A DNA stretch of 20,135 nucleotides from DATDIC01 sp963777625 (GCA_963777625.1 CAVZRO010000010.1:1-20135), one strand, 5' to 3'; positions 1 through 6,888 are shown, counted from the stretch's first letter. Notes: generated from the letters alone by a model not told the origin. Made by a program: numbers and translations.

Positions 1-180
1 ATCGTGGCGGCATTTCGCACCAAATTTATGCTTGGCCTGGGTGCGGTGCGGAGGATGGCGCGACGGGCACATGCCATGCTCGACTTCGACGACACTGAGA
101 TCGAGCGGATCGTCGATGATGTGCTGCCATTCCGGTATCGATGCACAGTGCGCAGCCAGGGAGGAACCTGCCCCGGGTAG
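1..180 (+). CDS. Possible 3' end of an unidentified gene (window edge)
   Basis: An open frame runs from the first base to a TAG at 178-180, about 59 codons without a start inside the window. The middle part (DDTEIERIVDDVLPF) looks protein-like. The last 15 residues are basic and cysteine-containing and may be read-through after a truncation. I do not recognise the family. It directly abuts an IS4-like transposase relic on the other strand, so it may be the truncated end of a disrupted gene. Confidence 0.2.
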   Translation: MVAAFRTKFMLGLGAVRRMARRAHAMLDFDDTEIERIVDDVLPFRYRCTVRSQGGTCPG

Positions 181-187
181 CGGCGGG

Positions 188-400
188 CTATTTGGCACGT
201 GATAAACGGTTTTCAGCGCGCGCCTTGTCCACGGTCAGCCAAACCAGCGGCGTGGCCCGTCCGTGGCGGGACAACAGAGACAGCATACCGTCGCCTGACC
301 GTCGGCGTCGAACTCCGTCCAGTCCATCGCCAACGTGATGCTGTCGCGTTTACCGACCACGTAAGGCACCCAATGGCTGCGCCCGATACGCTCCGGCTTT
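188..400 (-). pseudogene. IS4-family-like DDE transposase remnant, frameshifted
   Basis: Read on the minus strand, the stretch from about 400 down to 286 encodes WVPYVVGKRDS followed by AMDWTEFDADGQATV. After a shift of frame at about 285 it continues as MLSLLSRHGRATPLVWLTVDKA and stops at 188-190. This matches my memory of the block around the first catalytic aspartate (the D of AMDWT) in a common IS4-type transposase family of alphaproteobacteria. The rest of the transposase, including the later D and E, is absent. The remnant is therefore inactive: it is both frameshifted and truncated. The assignment to IS4 is from memory of the motif; the transposase nature is more secure than the family. 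Confidence 0.55.
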
Positions 401-432
401 GACCCTAGTGTGCAGGTTCTCGATACGATGTT

Positions 433-455
433 TGGACTTGCCCCGGTTTCGTGGA
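433..455 (+). repeat. Left terminal inverted repeat of the IS3 element
   Basis: Twenty-three bases beginning TGGACTTG and ending TTTCGTGGA. They match the right-end repeat with mismatches only at positions 3, 5 and 9. This is the orfB-distal end of the element. Confidence 0.85.
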
Positions 456-680
456 GGGGTGCGAGCTTGGGGTCATGCTATCTGATCTGACGGCATGTTG
501 GCGTCGGCTTTCGAGACATTCTTTGGTTCGGCCCCTGGCGGAGCCATTCTTCCGCCCCGACCCGCAGGATGATGCGGCCGTGGCGCGCAGCAGCGGTCAA
601 GGACGGCCGCATCTTGCGGCCGCCCGGAGGGCTTGTCCTTGACGGTCGCGAGCACGACGGCAGGCTGGTGCGCGTCGGGA

Positions 681-1523
681 TCAGCGAGCGTGATGCCAGG
701 GCTGGTCGTTGATTGGTGAGAGATATCCGATCGAGGAATGGCGTCGCCGCCGATTGTAGAAACCTTCGATGAACGCGAAGGTGGCATTGCGCGCTTCGGC
801 CTGTGTCTTGAACCGGCAGCGATCGAGAAGCTCGCATTCGAGCGTGGCGAAGAAGCTCTCGCACATGGCATTGTCGTATGCGTCGCCGACCGAACCCATC
901 GAGGGGCGCACGCCGGCGTCCCGGCAGCGGTGGCCGAACTCGATCGAGGTGTATTGCGAGCCTTGGTCGGAGTGATGGATCACGCCCCTGGCCTGCTGCG
1001 TCATCAGTGCCATGTTCAGAGCGTCAAGCACCAGTTGCGTGGCGAGCGTGGTACCCATCGACCAGCCGACGATGCGGCGACTGCACGCATCGAGCACGAC
1101 AGCGAGATAGAGAAAGCCCGCCCATGTCGGAATATAGGTGATATCGGCGACCCACAGCCGATCAGGCGCTTCCGCCGTGAAATTGCGCTCGACCAGGTCT
1201 GGTGCCTGACGGCTGTCGCTCTTGAGAGTGGTGACGACGAACTTGCGGCGACACACACCGGCAAGACCGGCTCGCGACATCAACCGCGCGACGCGTTTGC
1301 GGCCAACCTGAATGCCGTTGGCCGCAAGCTCGGCATGGATGCGTGGCGCACCGTAGGTACCGTGCGAGGCTCCGTGCGCCACACGGATCTCCGCGATCAG
1401 TGCAGCGTCTGTCTCTGCCCGCCGCGATGGCCGCCGCTTCGCCCACGCGTAGTAGCCGCTAGAGGAGACACCCAGCAGCCTGCACATGGTGACGATCGGG
1501 TAACTCGCCTGGTGATCGCTCAC
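681..1523 (-). CDS. IS3-family transposase OrfB (integrase core)
   Basis: A 280-aa protein. It has an HTH_21-like N-terminal region (CRLLGVSSSGYYAW near residue 14; TYGAPRIHAEL near 56) followed by the rve DDE integrase core. The visible triad is D127 in WVADITYIPT, D186 in HHSDQGSQYTS and E222 in MCESFFATLE. The spacing of about 59 and 35 residues is standard for IS3. It ends with the YNRRRRHSSIGYLSP motif of the family. The first codon is a GTG that overlaps the orfA stop (GTGA at 1520-1523). OrfB is usually made as an OrfAB fusion by -1 frameshifting; no obvious slippery A-tract is visible here, so reinitiation is equally possible. A decayed relative of its 5' part lies at 7190-7330. Confidence 0.93.
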   Translation of the reverse strand: MSDHQASYPIVTMCRLLGVSSSGYYAWAKRRPSRRAETDAALIAEIRVAHGASHGTYGAPRIHAELAANGIQVGRKRVARLMSRAGLAGVCRRKFVVTTLKSDSRQAPDLVERNFTAEAPDRLWVADITYIPTWAGFLYLAVVLDACSRRIVGWSMGTTLATQLVLDALNMALMTQQARGVIHHSDQGSQYTSIEFGHRCRDAGVRPSMGSVGDAYDNAMCESFFATLECELLDRCRFKTQAEARNATFAFIEGFYNRRRRHSSIGYLSPINDQPWHHAR

Positions 1524-1834
1524 GAACCGGAACCCTTCGCAGGGATCGCGTTCGTCTCCCGAGCGAACCAGGCCGCCGCCTTTGAGAGGATCCCACGCTC
1601 AACTCGGAGTTGACGGTTCTCACGCCTCAGTCGGTTGAGCTCCTCGCGCTCCGATGTCGTCAGGCCGCCGTCGCCACGCCCAGCATTGCGCTCGGACTGC
1701 GCAACCCAGTTCCTGATCGACTGTGCCGTCGGTTCAAACTCCGACGCCAGCTCCTCCGGCGTCCGGCCAGCACGCACCAGTTCTACCATTTGGCCGCGGA
1801 ACTCAGGTGCATAGGGCAATCTTGTCTTGGCCAT
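1520..1834 (-). CDS. IS3-family transposase OrfA (HTH protein)
   Basis: A 104-aa protein starting at the ATG at 1832-1834, which has GGAG 8 nt upstream; a longer reading from 1870 would run into the IS end. The N-terminal half carries the HTH of the family (YAPEFRGQMVELVRAG, then IRNWVAQSERNAG). It is followed by a leucine-zipper-like helix (EELNRLRRENRQLRVERGIL). It ends KAAAWFARETNAIPAKGSGS, a common OrfA ending. OrfA binds the terminal repeats and forms the OrfAB transposase. The gene overlaps orfB by 4 nt. Confidence 0.92.
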   Translation of the reverse strand: MAKTRLPYAPEFRGQMVELVRAGRTPEELASEFEPTAQSIRNWVAQSERNAGRGDGGLTTSEREELNRLRRENRQLRVERGILSKAAAWFARETNAIPAKGSGS

Positions 1835-1865
1835 CGTGGACTCCTTGAACGCAAACGGTCCGGTG

Positions 1866-1888
1866 TCCACGAAACCGGGTCAACTTCA
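1866..1888 (-). repeat. Right terminal inverted repeat of the IS3 element
   Basis: Read on the minus strand it starts TGAAGTTG and ends TTTCGTGGA. It lies about 30 bp upstream of the orfA start, so the orfA promoter probably lies in or just outside this end. Confidence 0.85.
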
Positions 1889-2201
1889 GTTCGAGCAGAT
1901 GTGCCGGGAGGAGCAGAGGACCAATTTCTCGCTGCTTAAGGAGATCGCGGCTGACCGGAAGCACAAGCGTATGACCTCGGCCGCCCAATCCAAACGCAGA
2001 ACGTGCGGGTGATTCGGTCGATCGAGGATTGAGCGAGGAGGAGTTGATGGTGCTGGCCGGGATGGAGAAGGGCGACGATGCCAGCCTCCACTAATCCCGC
2101 CACCAGCCCGCCGACGACCCCGGGGGCTTCTACCCACCTAGCTTGACGGACATTCTTCCGTCGCTACCCCTCGATTTGCCTCAGTCTTTCGCCCGGTCGA
2201 C

Positions 2202-3182
2202 TTAGGCCGCCTGCACGGCCTGTCCCGGCGTGCCGGCATTGCTTTCGAGCTTGTCCGCCGCCCCCTGAACGAGGTTTGGCACTAGCCGCTCGGCGAAGCC
2301 GCCGATGAGCCCGATAATGGCGACCATCTGGATGTATGCTGTTGATCCGACGGCGACCTTGCTCTCATCGCTCCCCCCAAGAAAGTTGGCCGATACCGTC
2401 ATGAGCAGCAGGAAGAGGACGGGCCCCGCTATCCCTCCCATGCCGACGCGGATGAAGCTCATCAGATAGTTCATGTTGGAGTCAGCGGCAGGCTTCAGGC
2501 CCAACCCCTGGGCACGCACGATTACCGAAAATATGGCGCCCACGATTCCCGTCGCGCTCGCCAGGACGTAGTATGGTCCCCGCCCTGTGTTCGCGTAGGT
2601 GAGATGCAGAGCGAGGGCAGCGAGCAACCAGAAGATACCGAACAGCACGCAGGTCACGACGTAGCTGATGGTGTTGTCGGCCGTGTTTCTCCGCACCGCC
2701 ATGTCAAGCGCGCGCTGTGCGATGTCGCTTGCCCGTTTTTCGGTCGCCTCCGCGTCGGTGGCCTGGCTAGATGCGCGCTGGTCGGCACTCTCCATGAGCA
2801 GCATAAGCGCTTGGCCCATGTTGTGGTCGTATAGCGTGTCCTGTTTCGAGTGGCGGCAAACCCGGCCGATGATGCCTGGGCGCATCTGGCTGGTCAGATA
2901 GCGCAACTCGCAGATCTGAACACTCAACTTGACGTAGGCTGTCATCTGCGACTGACGCCTGGTGGGATCGTCAGAGAATTGCACGTAGACACCGCGCTCC
3001 GAGCGGTAAATGGCATAGTCCTTTCCGCGGAACGCGATAGATCGGACAATCGAGCCTATCGCGTCCGGGCTCCCTTCCTTCAACTCGCACAGGCGGAAGT
3101 CCGTCTGCTCCGGTGTTGTCGACCGGTCGGTCGTTCCAGTCTGCTCTGATGGCATCCGCACATCGGTCGTTCCGTCCGGCAT
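2202..3182 (-). CDS. Four-helix inner-membrane protein with soluble N-terminal domain
   Basis: A 326-aa protein if started at the ATG at 3180-3182, which has a G-rich stretch upstream; an in-frame ATG at 3209 is the alternative. Residues 1-165 are soluble and include a short folded-looking region (IAFRGKDYAIYRSERGVYVQF) and a charged helix with heptad character (near 125-165). Four hydrophobic segments follow at about 172-196, 203-223, 245-267 and 280-300. The ending GGFAERLVPNLVQGAADKLE resembles the C-termini of assorted bacterial membrane proteins of unknown role. I cannot assign a function. The gene stands alone between IS relics, so a role in the element or in host defence is only a guess. 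A weak hairpin (GACGGA/TCCGTC near 2150) follows the stop. Confidence 0.7.
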   Translation of the reverse strand: MPDGTTDVRMPSEQTGTTDRSTTPEQTDFRLCELKEGSPDAIGSIVRSIAFRGKDYAIYRSERGVYVQFSDDPTRRQSQMTAYVKLSVQICELRYLTSQMRPGIIGRVCRHSKQDTLYDHNMGQALMLLMESADQRASSQATDAEATEKRASDIAQRALDMAVRRNTADNTISYVVTCVLFGIFWLLAALALHLTYANTGRGPYYVLASATGIVGAIFSVIVRAQGLGLKPAADSNMNYLMSFIRVGMGGIAGPVLFLLLMTVSANFLGGSDESKVAVGSTAYIQMVAIIGLIGGFAERLVPNLVQGAADKLESNAGTPGQAVQAA

Positions 3183-3255
3183 CGCCCGCCCCCAAGTCAC
3201 CGTGTTCATGCAAGCACGGCAATGGTGCCGCGATATGTGAAGCAGGCCACACGTT

Positions 3256-3370
3256 TGGCTCCAGGAGCGTGCAGGCGTCGCCCTTGTGACCAAGGTGCTC
3301 GCTGCCGTCGATCTGGATCAACTCGCCAAACGCCTCACGCCGCAGGCGCGGCTGGTGGAAGGGCGCTTGC
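3256..3370 (-). pseudogene. ISNCY-like transposase remnant
   Basis: The minus-strand frame reads FHQPRLRREAFGELIQIDGS followed by EHLGHKGDACTLL. This matches the start of the integrase-like core of the ISNCY-type transposases I know (QPR.RREAFGELVQIDGSEH...CTLL), including the first catalytic aspartate. The usual WFEDRG after SEH is altered and the frame loses similarity after CTLL, so only about 38 residues remain. It lies directly upstream of the membrane-protein gene, which may have been brought next to the relic by rearrangement. Confidence 0.55.
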
Positions 3371-3589
3371 GTGACAACCAGTTGCTTGACCGGCTGTCCC
3401 GTGGCCTGTGATCTAGGATCACTGACAACACGCGGCACGGGCATGCGCCCGGAGCATCGCCGGGTGGTTGCCGCCAGCCAAGCTGCGCCCGGCGACGCGG
3501 CTGCGTCCCCGCAAGGACGCCTAGCCCGTCTCGCAGGGCCGACATGTGTCGGAAGATCTGGCAAGTGGCGTTCGGCCATAACCCCTGCC

Positions 3590-3802
3590 CTACCCCGTGT
3601 GGCTGTGCAGAAGCCCCGTCGAGATACCGATGATGGCGACCATCATCACCACCAGGATGGCCGCGGCGAACTTCTCAACCAGCTTTCCTTGATGCGTGGC
3701 TGTGGGCTTGGGGCCGTCCAACGGACGCTCTGAGCCGGGCTGTCCAACATACCATAATGCCCAAATGCTCCGTGTTGCTCGTGGTTGGCTTAAAGCGACC
3801 AC
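3590..3802 (-). CDS. Small single-pass membrane protein, paralog of the gene at 11457
   Basis: The last 33 codons encode GKLVEKFAAAILVVMMVAII followed by GISTGLLHSHTG, one hydrophobic helix with a short C-terminal tail. The gene at 11457-11558 encodes a clear paralog (PKLVEM, LVVAMLAII, TG, SHTG). The DNA after both stops is also shared (TAGGGCAGGGGTTA). In the paralog translation starts with ATG at the position equivalent to Q-G here. This copy has no ATG there, so it either uses the upstream ATG at 3802 (70 aa, with an unusual N-terminus), uses a TTG at about 3720, or has lost its start. Function unknown. Confidence 0.45.
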   Translation of the reverse strand: MVALSQPRATRSIWALWYVGQPGSERPLDGPKPTATHQGKLVEKFAAAILVVMMVAIIGISTGLLHSHTG

Positions 3803-3837
3803 GAGGTGCTATCATTTGACGAGGAGACAGCAGGCCC

Positions 3838-4235
3838 ATGACGGAGCGCAAGCCTCCTGAGGCAAGCTGGGAGATCAGATACGTGTCGCCCTGGAAGACG
3901 GGGCCTTCGACAACCTGCCGGGGGCAGGTAAGCCTCTCCCGAATTTCGGTCAGGAATACGCCCCGCTCTGGTGGCAGAAGCAGCTCGTCCAGCGCGAGCA
4001 GATCACCGTGCTGCCACCGTCGCTCGAGCTGCTCCGCAAGGTAGAGGAGGAGCTCGCCACGATCGAGAAGCTCCACGACGAAGTAACCGTCCGTAGTCGG
4101 GTCGCCGTGCTCAACGGCGAGATCGCCAAGGTCAACGCGACCGTGGTGGAGGGACCGCCGACGCGCCTCGGCACGCTGAACGCCGATCAGGTCGTGGCGC
4201 AGTGGCGGCGGACCCGCTCCGCCAATTTTCGGTAG
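3838..4235 (+). pseudogene. DUF1992 (DnaJ-homologue subfamily C28-like) gene, frameshifted
   Basis: The start (MTERKPPEASWE) matches the usual DUF1992 opening MTERKPP..S(F/W)E. The frame is then lost near 3875. The second frame gives QIRVALEDGAFDNLPGAGKP, LPNFGQEYAPLWWQKQL, LPPSLELLRKVEEE and ends QWRRTRSANFR at 4235. F-D-N-L-P-G-A-G-K-P is the family signature. The missing TWIDR-like segment and the frame change suggest a deletion of about 11 nt between 3870 and 3880. DUF1992 is a small conserved domain of unknown biochemical role. An intact version would be about 130 residues. An unannotated GTG start in the second frame could still give a shorter product. Confidence 0.7.
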
Positions 4236-4462
4236 CTCTGACGGTCGTCGCGCGGCCTCGCGAAGCGCGCGGAGTCGTTCCTCGCGTGGGGACATAGCGT
4301 GGGTGGAACCCTTCGCGGCAGAACCTCGATCCCGCGCCAGTTCGCCTGCGCGGCCTCGGTCAGAGCCTCCCCATCGGGGCGGCCGATAGCCTGCTCTGTG
4401 AACCCGCGCGCGATCGTGCGGGCGATGGCGATGAACTGATAGGGCGGTGTCGGTGTGGGCAT
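4187..4462 (-). CDS. Small hypothetical protein, possibly frameshifted
   Basis: The ATG at 4460-4462 has AGGAG 7 nt upstream, so the start is good. The 91-aa product begins PTPTPPYQFIAIARTIARGF and ends with a basic tail (RKLAERVRRHCATT). At about 4295 another frame looks more protein-like (MSPREERLRALREAARRPSE, then LPKIGGAGPP). Deleting two bases near 4298 would join VPPTL to SPREERLRAL, so a 2-nt insertion is likely and the true protein may differ after residue 55. The 3' end overlaps the DUF1992 remnant on the opposite strand. Family not recognised. Confidence 0.5.
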   Translation of the reverse strand: MPTPTPPYQFIAIARTIARGFTEQAIGRPDGEALTEAAQANWRGIEVLPRRVPPTLCPHARNDSARFARPRDDRQSYRKLAERVRRHCATT

Positions 4463-4590
4463 GGGCGCTCCTGGGAGGCTGCGCGACACTGCCTCGGCGT
4501 TGGGGCGTTTCGCCAGCCGTGTTCTGAGACACTCAGCACAGCCCAGAACGGCGCGGCCACTCCTGGCGCTTAGCAATCCCTCGCGGTCCG

Positions 4591-4615
4591 AAAACGGCCC
4601 GGCTTTAGCGGGGCC
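4591..4615 (-). terminator. Rho-independent terminator overlapping a stop codon
   Basis: On the minus strand GGCCCCGC (4615-4608) pairs with GCCGGGCC (4603-4596) with one mismatch around a TAAA loop, then GTTTT follows. The TAA in the loop is the stop of the 35-aa membrane-peptide gene, which supports that gene being real. Confidence 0.7.
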
Positions 4616-4712
4616 AGGGACCGCGTGGCTCCTCTAGTTTGGAAATGGCAGCGAACGCGACGACGGCATTGGCGGCCAAGACAAAAGCGAGCGAAGCAAG
4701 GACGACCATCAT
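4605..4712 (-). CDS. 35-aa single-pass membrane peptide
   Basis: Starts at tandem ATGs (4710-4712 and 4707-4709), preceded by an in-frame stop. The product is MMVVLASLAFVLAANAVVAF followed by AAISKLEEPRGPWPR: one hydrophobic helix and a short charged tail. No strong ribosome site is visible. The stop lies in the loop of a terminator hairpin, the main evidence for expression. It belongs to the series of small membrane-peptide genes in this window but has no sequence similarity to the others. Function unknown. Confidence 0.45.
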   Translation of the reverse strand: MMVVLASLAFVLAANAVVAFAAISKLEEPRGPWPR

Positions 4713-4904
4713 GAGCGGGCCATTGCGCTTTCGTGGCCGCCCGCGTCAAGCCAATCCGGAATACATGAGCGGTGGGGGCGCCGGCCCGCGGTCGTTTGCA
4801 GGAAGAACGCGGTGTCTCGGATGGGCGGGCTGGCGGCTGGGCTGACCGCATCACATGGCCCTTGACCACATGCCCGCGCGCCCATGCGCCACTGCCTCAG
4901 AACC

Positions 4905-4985
4905 TCAAGCGACGAGCGGCACCAGAACCGCCCATACAGCGACCAGACCAAGTGCCATCCCGGCAACGGTGACATAAGCGCGCAT
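4905..4985 (-). CDS. Possible 26-aa membrane peptide
   Basis: Frame MRAYVTVAGMALGLVAVWAV followed by LVPLVA and TGA at 4905-4907; nearly the whole peptide is a hydrophobic helix. There is no clear ribosome site. The first 10 codons lie in a 31-bp sequence repeated at 5697-5730, where the equivalent frame has one extra T. An overlapping frame from an ATG at 4994 gives a cysteine- and arginine-rich peptide and is less likely. Confidence 0.3.
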   Translation of the reverse strand: MRAYVTVAGMALGLVAVWAVLVPLVA

Positions 4986-4987
4986 CG
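4956..4987. repeat. 31-bp dispersed repeat, copy 1 (copy 2 at 5697-5730)
   Basis: Minus-strand reading ATG CGC GCT TAT GTC ACC GTT GCC GGG ATG here, against ATG CGT GCT TTA TGT CAC CGC TGC CGG GATG at 5697-5730. Apart from one inserted T and three substitutions they are identical. In both places the repeat covers the region just before or at a small-gene start. Confidence 0.6.
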
Positions 4988-5082
4988 GCCATGATGCGGC
5001 AGCCGAGGCTACGGTGCCGTTACGGGCGCCCTACCAAAAAGAGCTCCGGACGTGCCGCGGCTGAGTTGGAGGAGAAAAGACC

Positions 5083-5116
5083 AGCGAAAACGAGAAGGCC
5101 GGCTGAGGTGCCGGCC
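5083..5116 (-). terminator. GGCCGGC hairpin terminator, copy A
   Basis: GGCCGGC (5097-5103) pairs with GCCGGCC (5110-5116) around a 6-nt loop. On the minus strand the stem is followed by a T-rich run (TTCTCGTTTTC). About 75 bp around it (5066-5142) closely resemble 6122-6222, which surrounds copy B. Confidence 0.65.
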
Positions 5117-5454
5117 TCTCCGCATCACGCTCCGGCGCCCTACTGCGCGGGCATTGATGCATCCCGTCCTCCTCGATGATCAACCTCATCGCTGGTGGAT
5201 ATTCAATCATTGCGGTAGTGAGCCGTGCCGCTCCAAACGGACTAGATGTGACAACCGATTTCTGCTTACGAAAGACAATGAGATCGCTACCTGCAGCGAA
5301 GGTTTTCGGCCGGCTGTGGGATATTCCTGGGTCACGATATGTCAGCGGCAGGTCGAGCCGTTTGTGTCGGGACCATAGGTAAACCGGCTGGCCGGTTGCA
5401 TCCCCGCTCAACCCTGACTGGCCCGCATAATGTGCATTAAGAGAGGATCGGTGC
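5117..5454. other. No convincing gene (338 bp)
   Basis: A terminator below this stretch implies a minus-strand gene ending near 5140. The frame ending TAG at 5141-5143 (DASMPAQ) is open only as far as a stop near 5205, and no start with a good ribosome site was found. The plus strand has an open frame 5176-5382 beginning MINLIAGGYSIIAVVS but no ribosome site. Possibly a decayed relative of the exported-protein gene at 6206, since the flanking DNA is similar. Confidence 0.4.
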
Positions 5455-5682
5455 CTAAGCGTGGCTCGAATAGTGCCAGCAATACCCATCGGACCAGATA
5501 GTCTCGCCGGTGCGCTCGAAGTGCTGCTCAATCTGGTCGCCGACGCCAATAGTCCTGATCGGGGCAAGCCCGTTTTCGGCTCCGAGGGTGCCCATGAGGA
5601 TGGCGATCTTCCGAGCGCTCATACCCTCGCGCTGCATGGCTCGGGCTTCGAGGTAGATGTCATGGACGGTCTTCGGGTTCAT
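5455..5682 (-). CDS. 75-aa hypothetical protein
   Basis: The ATG at 5680-5682 has an excellent ribosome site (GGAGG about 8 nt upstream). The product starts MNPKTVHDIYLEARAMQREG and has one HTH-like helical stretch (AMQREGMSARKIAILMG, residues 14-30). The C-terminal half contains GVGDQIEQHFERTGETIW and ends YCWHYSSHA. It is soluble and not recognised. The helix pattern would fit a small DNA-binding protein, but this is inference. A copy of the 31-bp repeat lies 15-48 bp upstream of the start. Confidence 0.6.
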   Translation of the reverse strand: MNPKTVHDIYLEARAMQREGMSARKIAILMGTLGAENGLAPIRTIGVGDQIEQHFERTGETIWSDGYCWHYSSHA

Positions 5683-5771
5683 GCTGAAACCTCCGTCATC
5701 CCGGCAGCGGTGACATAAAGCACGCATCGGTCCTATCCCGTGCGCGCGGCTGGCGGTGACTTCGAACGGAA

Positions 5772-5795
5772 GAGGCCGGCCGTGGCACCGGCCTC
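5772..5795 (-). terminator. GGCCGG hairpin terminator, copy C
   Basis: GAGGCCGG (5772-5779) pairs perfectly with CCGGCCTC (5788-5795) around an 8-nt loop, followed on the minus strand by TTCC. It sits 24 bp below the stop of the 47-aa exported peptide gene and is related in sequence to the copies at 5097 and 6156. Confidence 0.6.
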
Positions 5796-5818
5796 CGTGT
5801 TTCACAATCCGTGTGGCG

Positions 5819-5962
5819 TCAGTTGTTGCCTCCGCCGCCGTTCCCATCGTTGGATTGGCTCATACCGTAATAATAGGTGGCTGCGTGTGCCGGTGCGGCG
5901 AAGTTGACGGTGCCAAGAACGAGGCCCAGCACGGCCAGAGCGGCGAATGCGATCTTCTTCAT
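5819..5962 (-). CDS. Small exported peptide (47 aa, about 20 aa mature)
   Basis: ATG at 5960-5962 with GAGGAGAG 6 nt upstream. Residues 1-27 form a textbook Sec signal (MKKIAF, hydrophobic core LAVLGLVLG, AAPAHA cleavage site). The mature part would be only ATYYYGMSQSNDGNGGGGNN, rich in Tyr, Gly and Asn. Its own promoter region and terminator (5772-5795) suggest a monocistronic unit. Function unknown. The tiny Gly/Asn-rich mature part could be structural or a surface peptide; nothing in the sequence decides. Confidence 0.65.
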   Translation of the reverse strand: MKKIAFAALAVLGLVLGTVNFAAPAHAATYYYGMSQSNDGNGGGGNN

Positions 5963-6151
5963 AGGTTCTCTCCTCATGTCCGCGGTTGTTGCTGCGCCAG
6001 CCACTCCGGGCTTCTGCTGACGAATGGGAGGGTGGCAGGCGGCCGGCTCTTGGCGCTGAAGCGTTTCACACCTCGTGCCGCGCTGGCCTGATCGAGCAAA
6101 AAGAAGCCCCAGGCGCTCCTAGGTTGAGGAGAAAGACTTCGGCAGAAATGG

Positions 6152-6182
6152 AAAAGGCCGGCTGAGGTGCCGGCCCTTTTTC
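6152..6182. terminator. GGCCGGC hairpin terminator, copy B (bidirectional)
   Basis: GGCCGGC (6156-6162) pairs with GCCGGCC (6169-6175). AAAA precedes it and CTTTTT follows it, so it has a T-tract on both strands. On the minus strand it terminates the 91-aa exported protein gene. Confidence 0.8.
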
Positions 6183-6205
6183 CGATCACGCTCTGAACTG
6201 GAAGT

Positions 6206-6481
6206 TTAGCTGTTGGCGCCCTGGTTAGGGTTCGGGGCGAACAGCCAAGTCCCATGGCTCGACTGGGTGACGTAGGCGTGCACCCCCTGCCCGCTCTGGG
6301 CCTGCTGGGTCGCCTGTCCACTTTGCGCATAGACTGGCGCATTCGGCACCTGGGCCTGGGCTACGACGCCAGGAAGTTCGGTGAACTGAGTGTTCGCCGC
6401 CGGACCCTCGCCATCGCCAGCGTAGGCAACGCTGGCGCTGAAGCTGAGCAGTGTGGCTCCGGCAATAAGCATGGCCTTCAT
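6206..6481 (-). CDS. Exported 91-aa protein of unknown function
   Basis: ATG at 6479-6481 with a purine-rich ribosome site (GAGGACGAGAG). Residues 1-21 (MKAMLIAGATLLSFSASVAYA) form a Sec signal with an AYA cleavage site. The mature 70 residues are Gln-, Ala- and Gly-rich (QAQVPNAPVYAQSGQATQQA, then QSGQGVHAYVTQSSHGTWLF) and lack cysteines or membrane segments. It ends PNPNQGANS. I do not recognise the family. It is the first of a run of small minus-strand genes sharing related terminators. Confidence 0.65.
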   Translation of the reverse strand: MKAMLIAGATLLSFSASVAYAGDGEGPAANTQFTELPGVVAQAQVPNAPVYAQSGQATQQAQSGQGVHAYVTQSSHGTWLFAPNPNQGANS

Positions 6482-6655
6482 GGTCTCTCGTCCTCATCTC
6501 CCGGCCTCGCTGGGGCGGGTCCGGGTTTGTTGCGTCGCACAATCTGCGATGGGCGGGAGATGGGTTTCCAACCTCTGCGGGATAATCGGCCCTCTTGGCA
6601 TATGATTTATGCGCACAGCGAAGTGGCATCTGTGGCGAAGTTCATAGACGTCACG

Positions 6656-6888
6656 TCAGCCAGCCCGCGGATCTGCAGCTTGCTCGAGCGCCCGGATCAC
6701 CGGCCCGATGCGCCGACGCTGGACCAGCCAACGACGCGACCCAGGTTCCCAGACCGCGCCGGCTCGTTGGAGGATGTGCGCGCCAGCTCCTTTGGGCAGC
6801 ACACAGCGATCTGACGGCCGAGCAGGCTGAAGACGGCGGCGATGGGCGAAGCGGCAGCGAGTGGTGAACGGGAATTGTGTATGCTCAT
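6656..6888 (-). pseudogene. SRRWL-family small protein, copy 1, frameshifted
   Basis: The start frame (ATG 6886-6888) gives LLGRQIAVCCPKELA. A 2-nt insertion near 6785 breaks it, and the restored frame continues HILQRAGAVWEPGSRRWLVQ, then RRRIGPVIRALEQAADPRAG and TGA at 6656-6658. Paralogs lie at 7921-8139 and 11128-11370. The shared pattern is (V/I)A..CP.EL...(Q/R)AG..(W)E.GSRRWL. Function unknown; the compact basic-aromatic core could bind nucleic acid, which is only a guess. The start overlaps the stop of the HTH gene above it by ATGA. Confidence 0.5.

Larger units (their letters stand above)
433..1888 (-). mobile_element. Complete IS3-family insertion sequence, 1456 bp
   Basis: The left end (433-455) and the reverse complement of the right end (1866-1888) match at 20 of 23 positions and share CCCGGTTTCGTGGA. 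Both ends start with TG, as expected for the IS3 family. The flanks are GTT at 430-432 and GTT at 1889-1891, a 3-bp target duplication typical of IS3. Inside are orfA (1520-1834) and orfB (681-1523) on the minus strand with an intact DDE triad. The 250 bp between the orfB stop and the left end are long for this family. They hold a perfect hairpin (604-611 with 615-622) and an open frame downstream of orfB that could be a lost C-terminal extension. The clean duplication and intact genes suggest recent insertion and possible activity. Confidence 0.92.
401..2094 (+). pseudogene. Unidentified gene split by the IS3 element
   Basis: Removing the IS (433-1888) and one copy of the GTT duplication joins 401-432 to 1892 onward in one frame: FDPSVQVLDTMFEQMCREEQ, continuing NFSLLKEIAADRKHKRM. 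One extra C near 1985 then breaks the frame. Skipping it gives AANPNAERAGDSVDRG, then LSEEELMVLAGMEKGDDA and a TAA at 2092-2094. The product is a charged, mostly helical C-terminal fragment that I cannot name. The upstream end is lost near the IS4-like relic. Perfect continuity across the rejoined target site is the evidence that this was once one coding region. Without the IS and the indel about 75 codons would remain. Confidence 0.45.

Noticed and set aside
738..1613. 291-codon plus-strand open frame
   Set aside because: Antisense to the intact IS3 orfB; explained by high GC and codon bias, no family motif.
3410..3424. GTGATC-TAG-GATCAC inverted repeat
   Set aside because: Only 6-bp arms, no promoter or gene boundary nearby; not distinguishable from chance.
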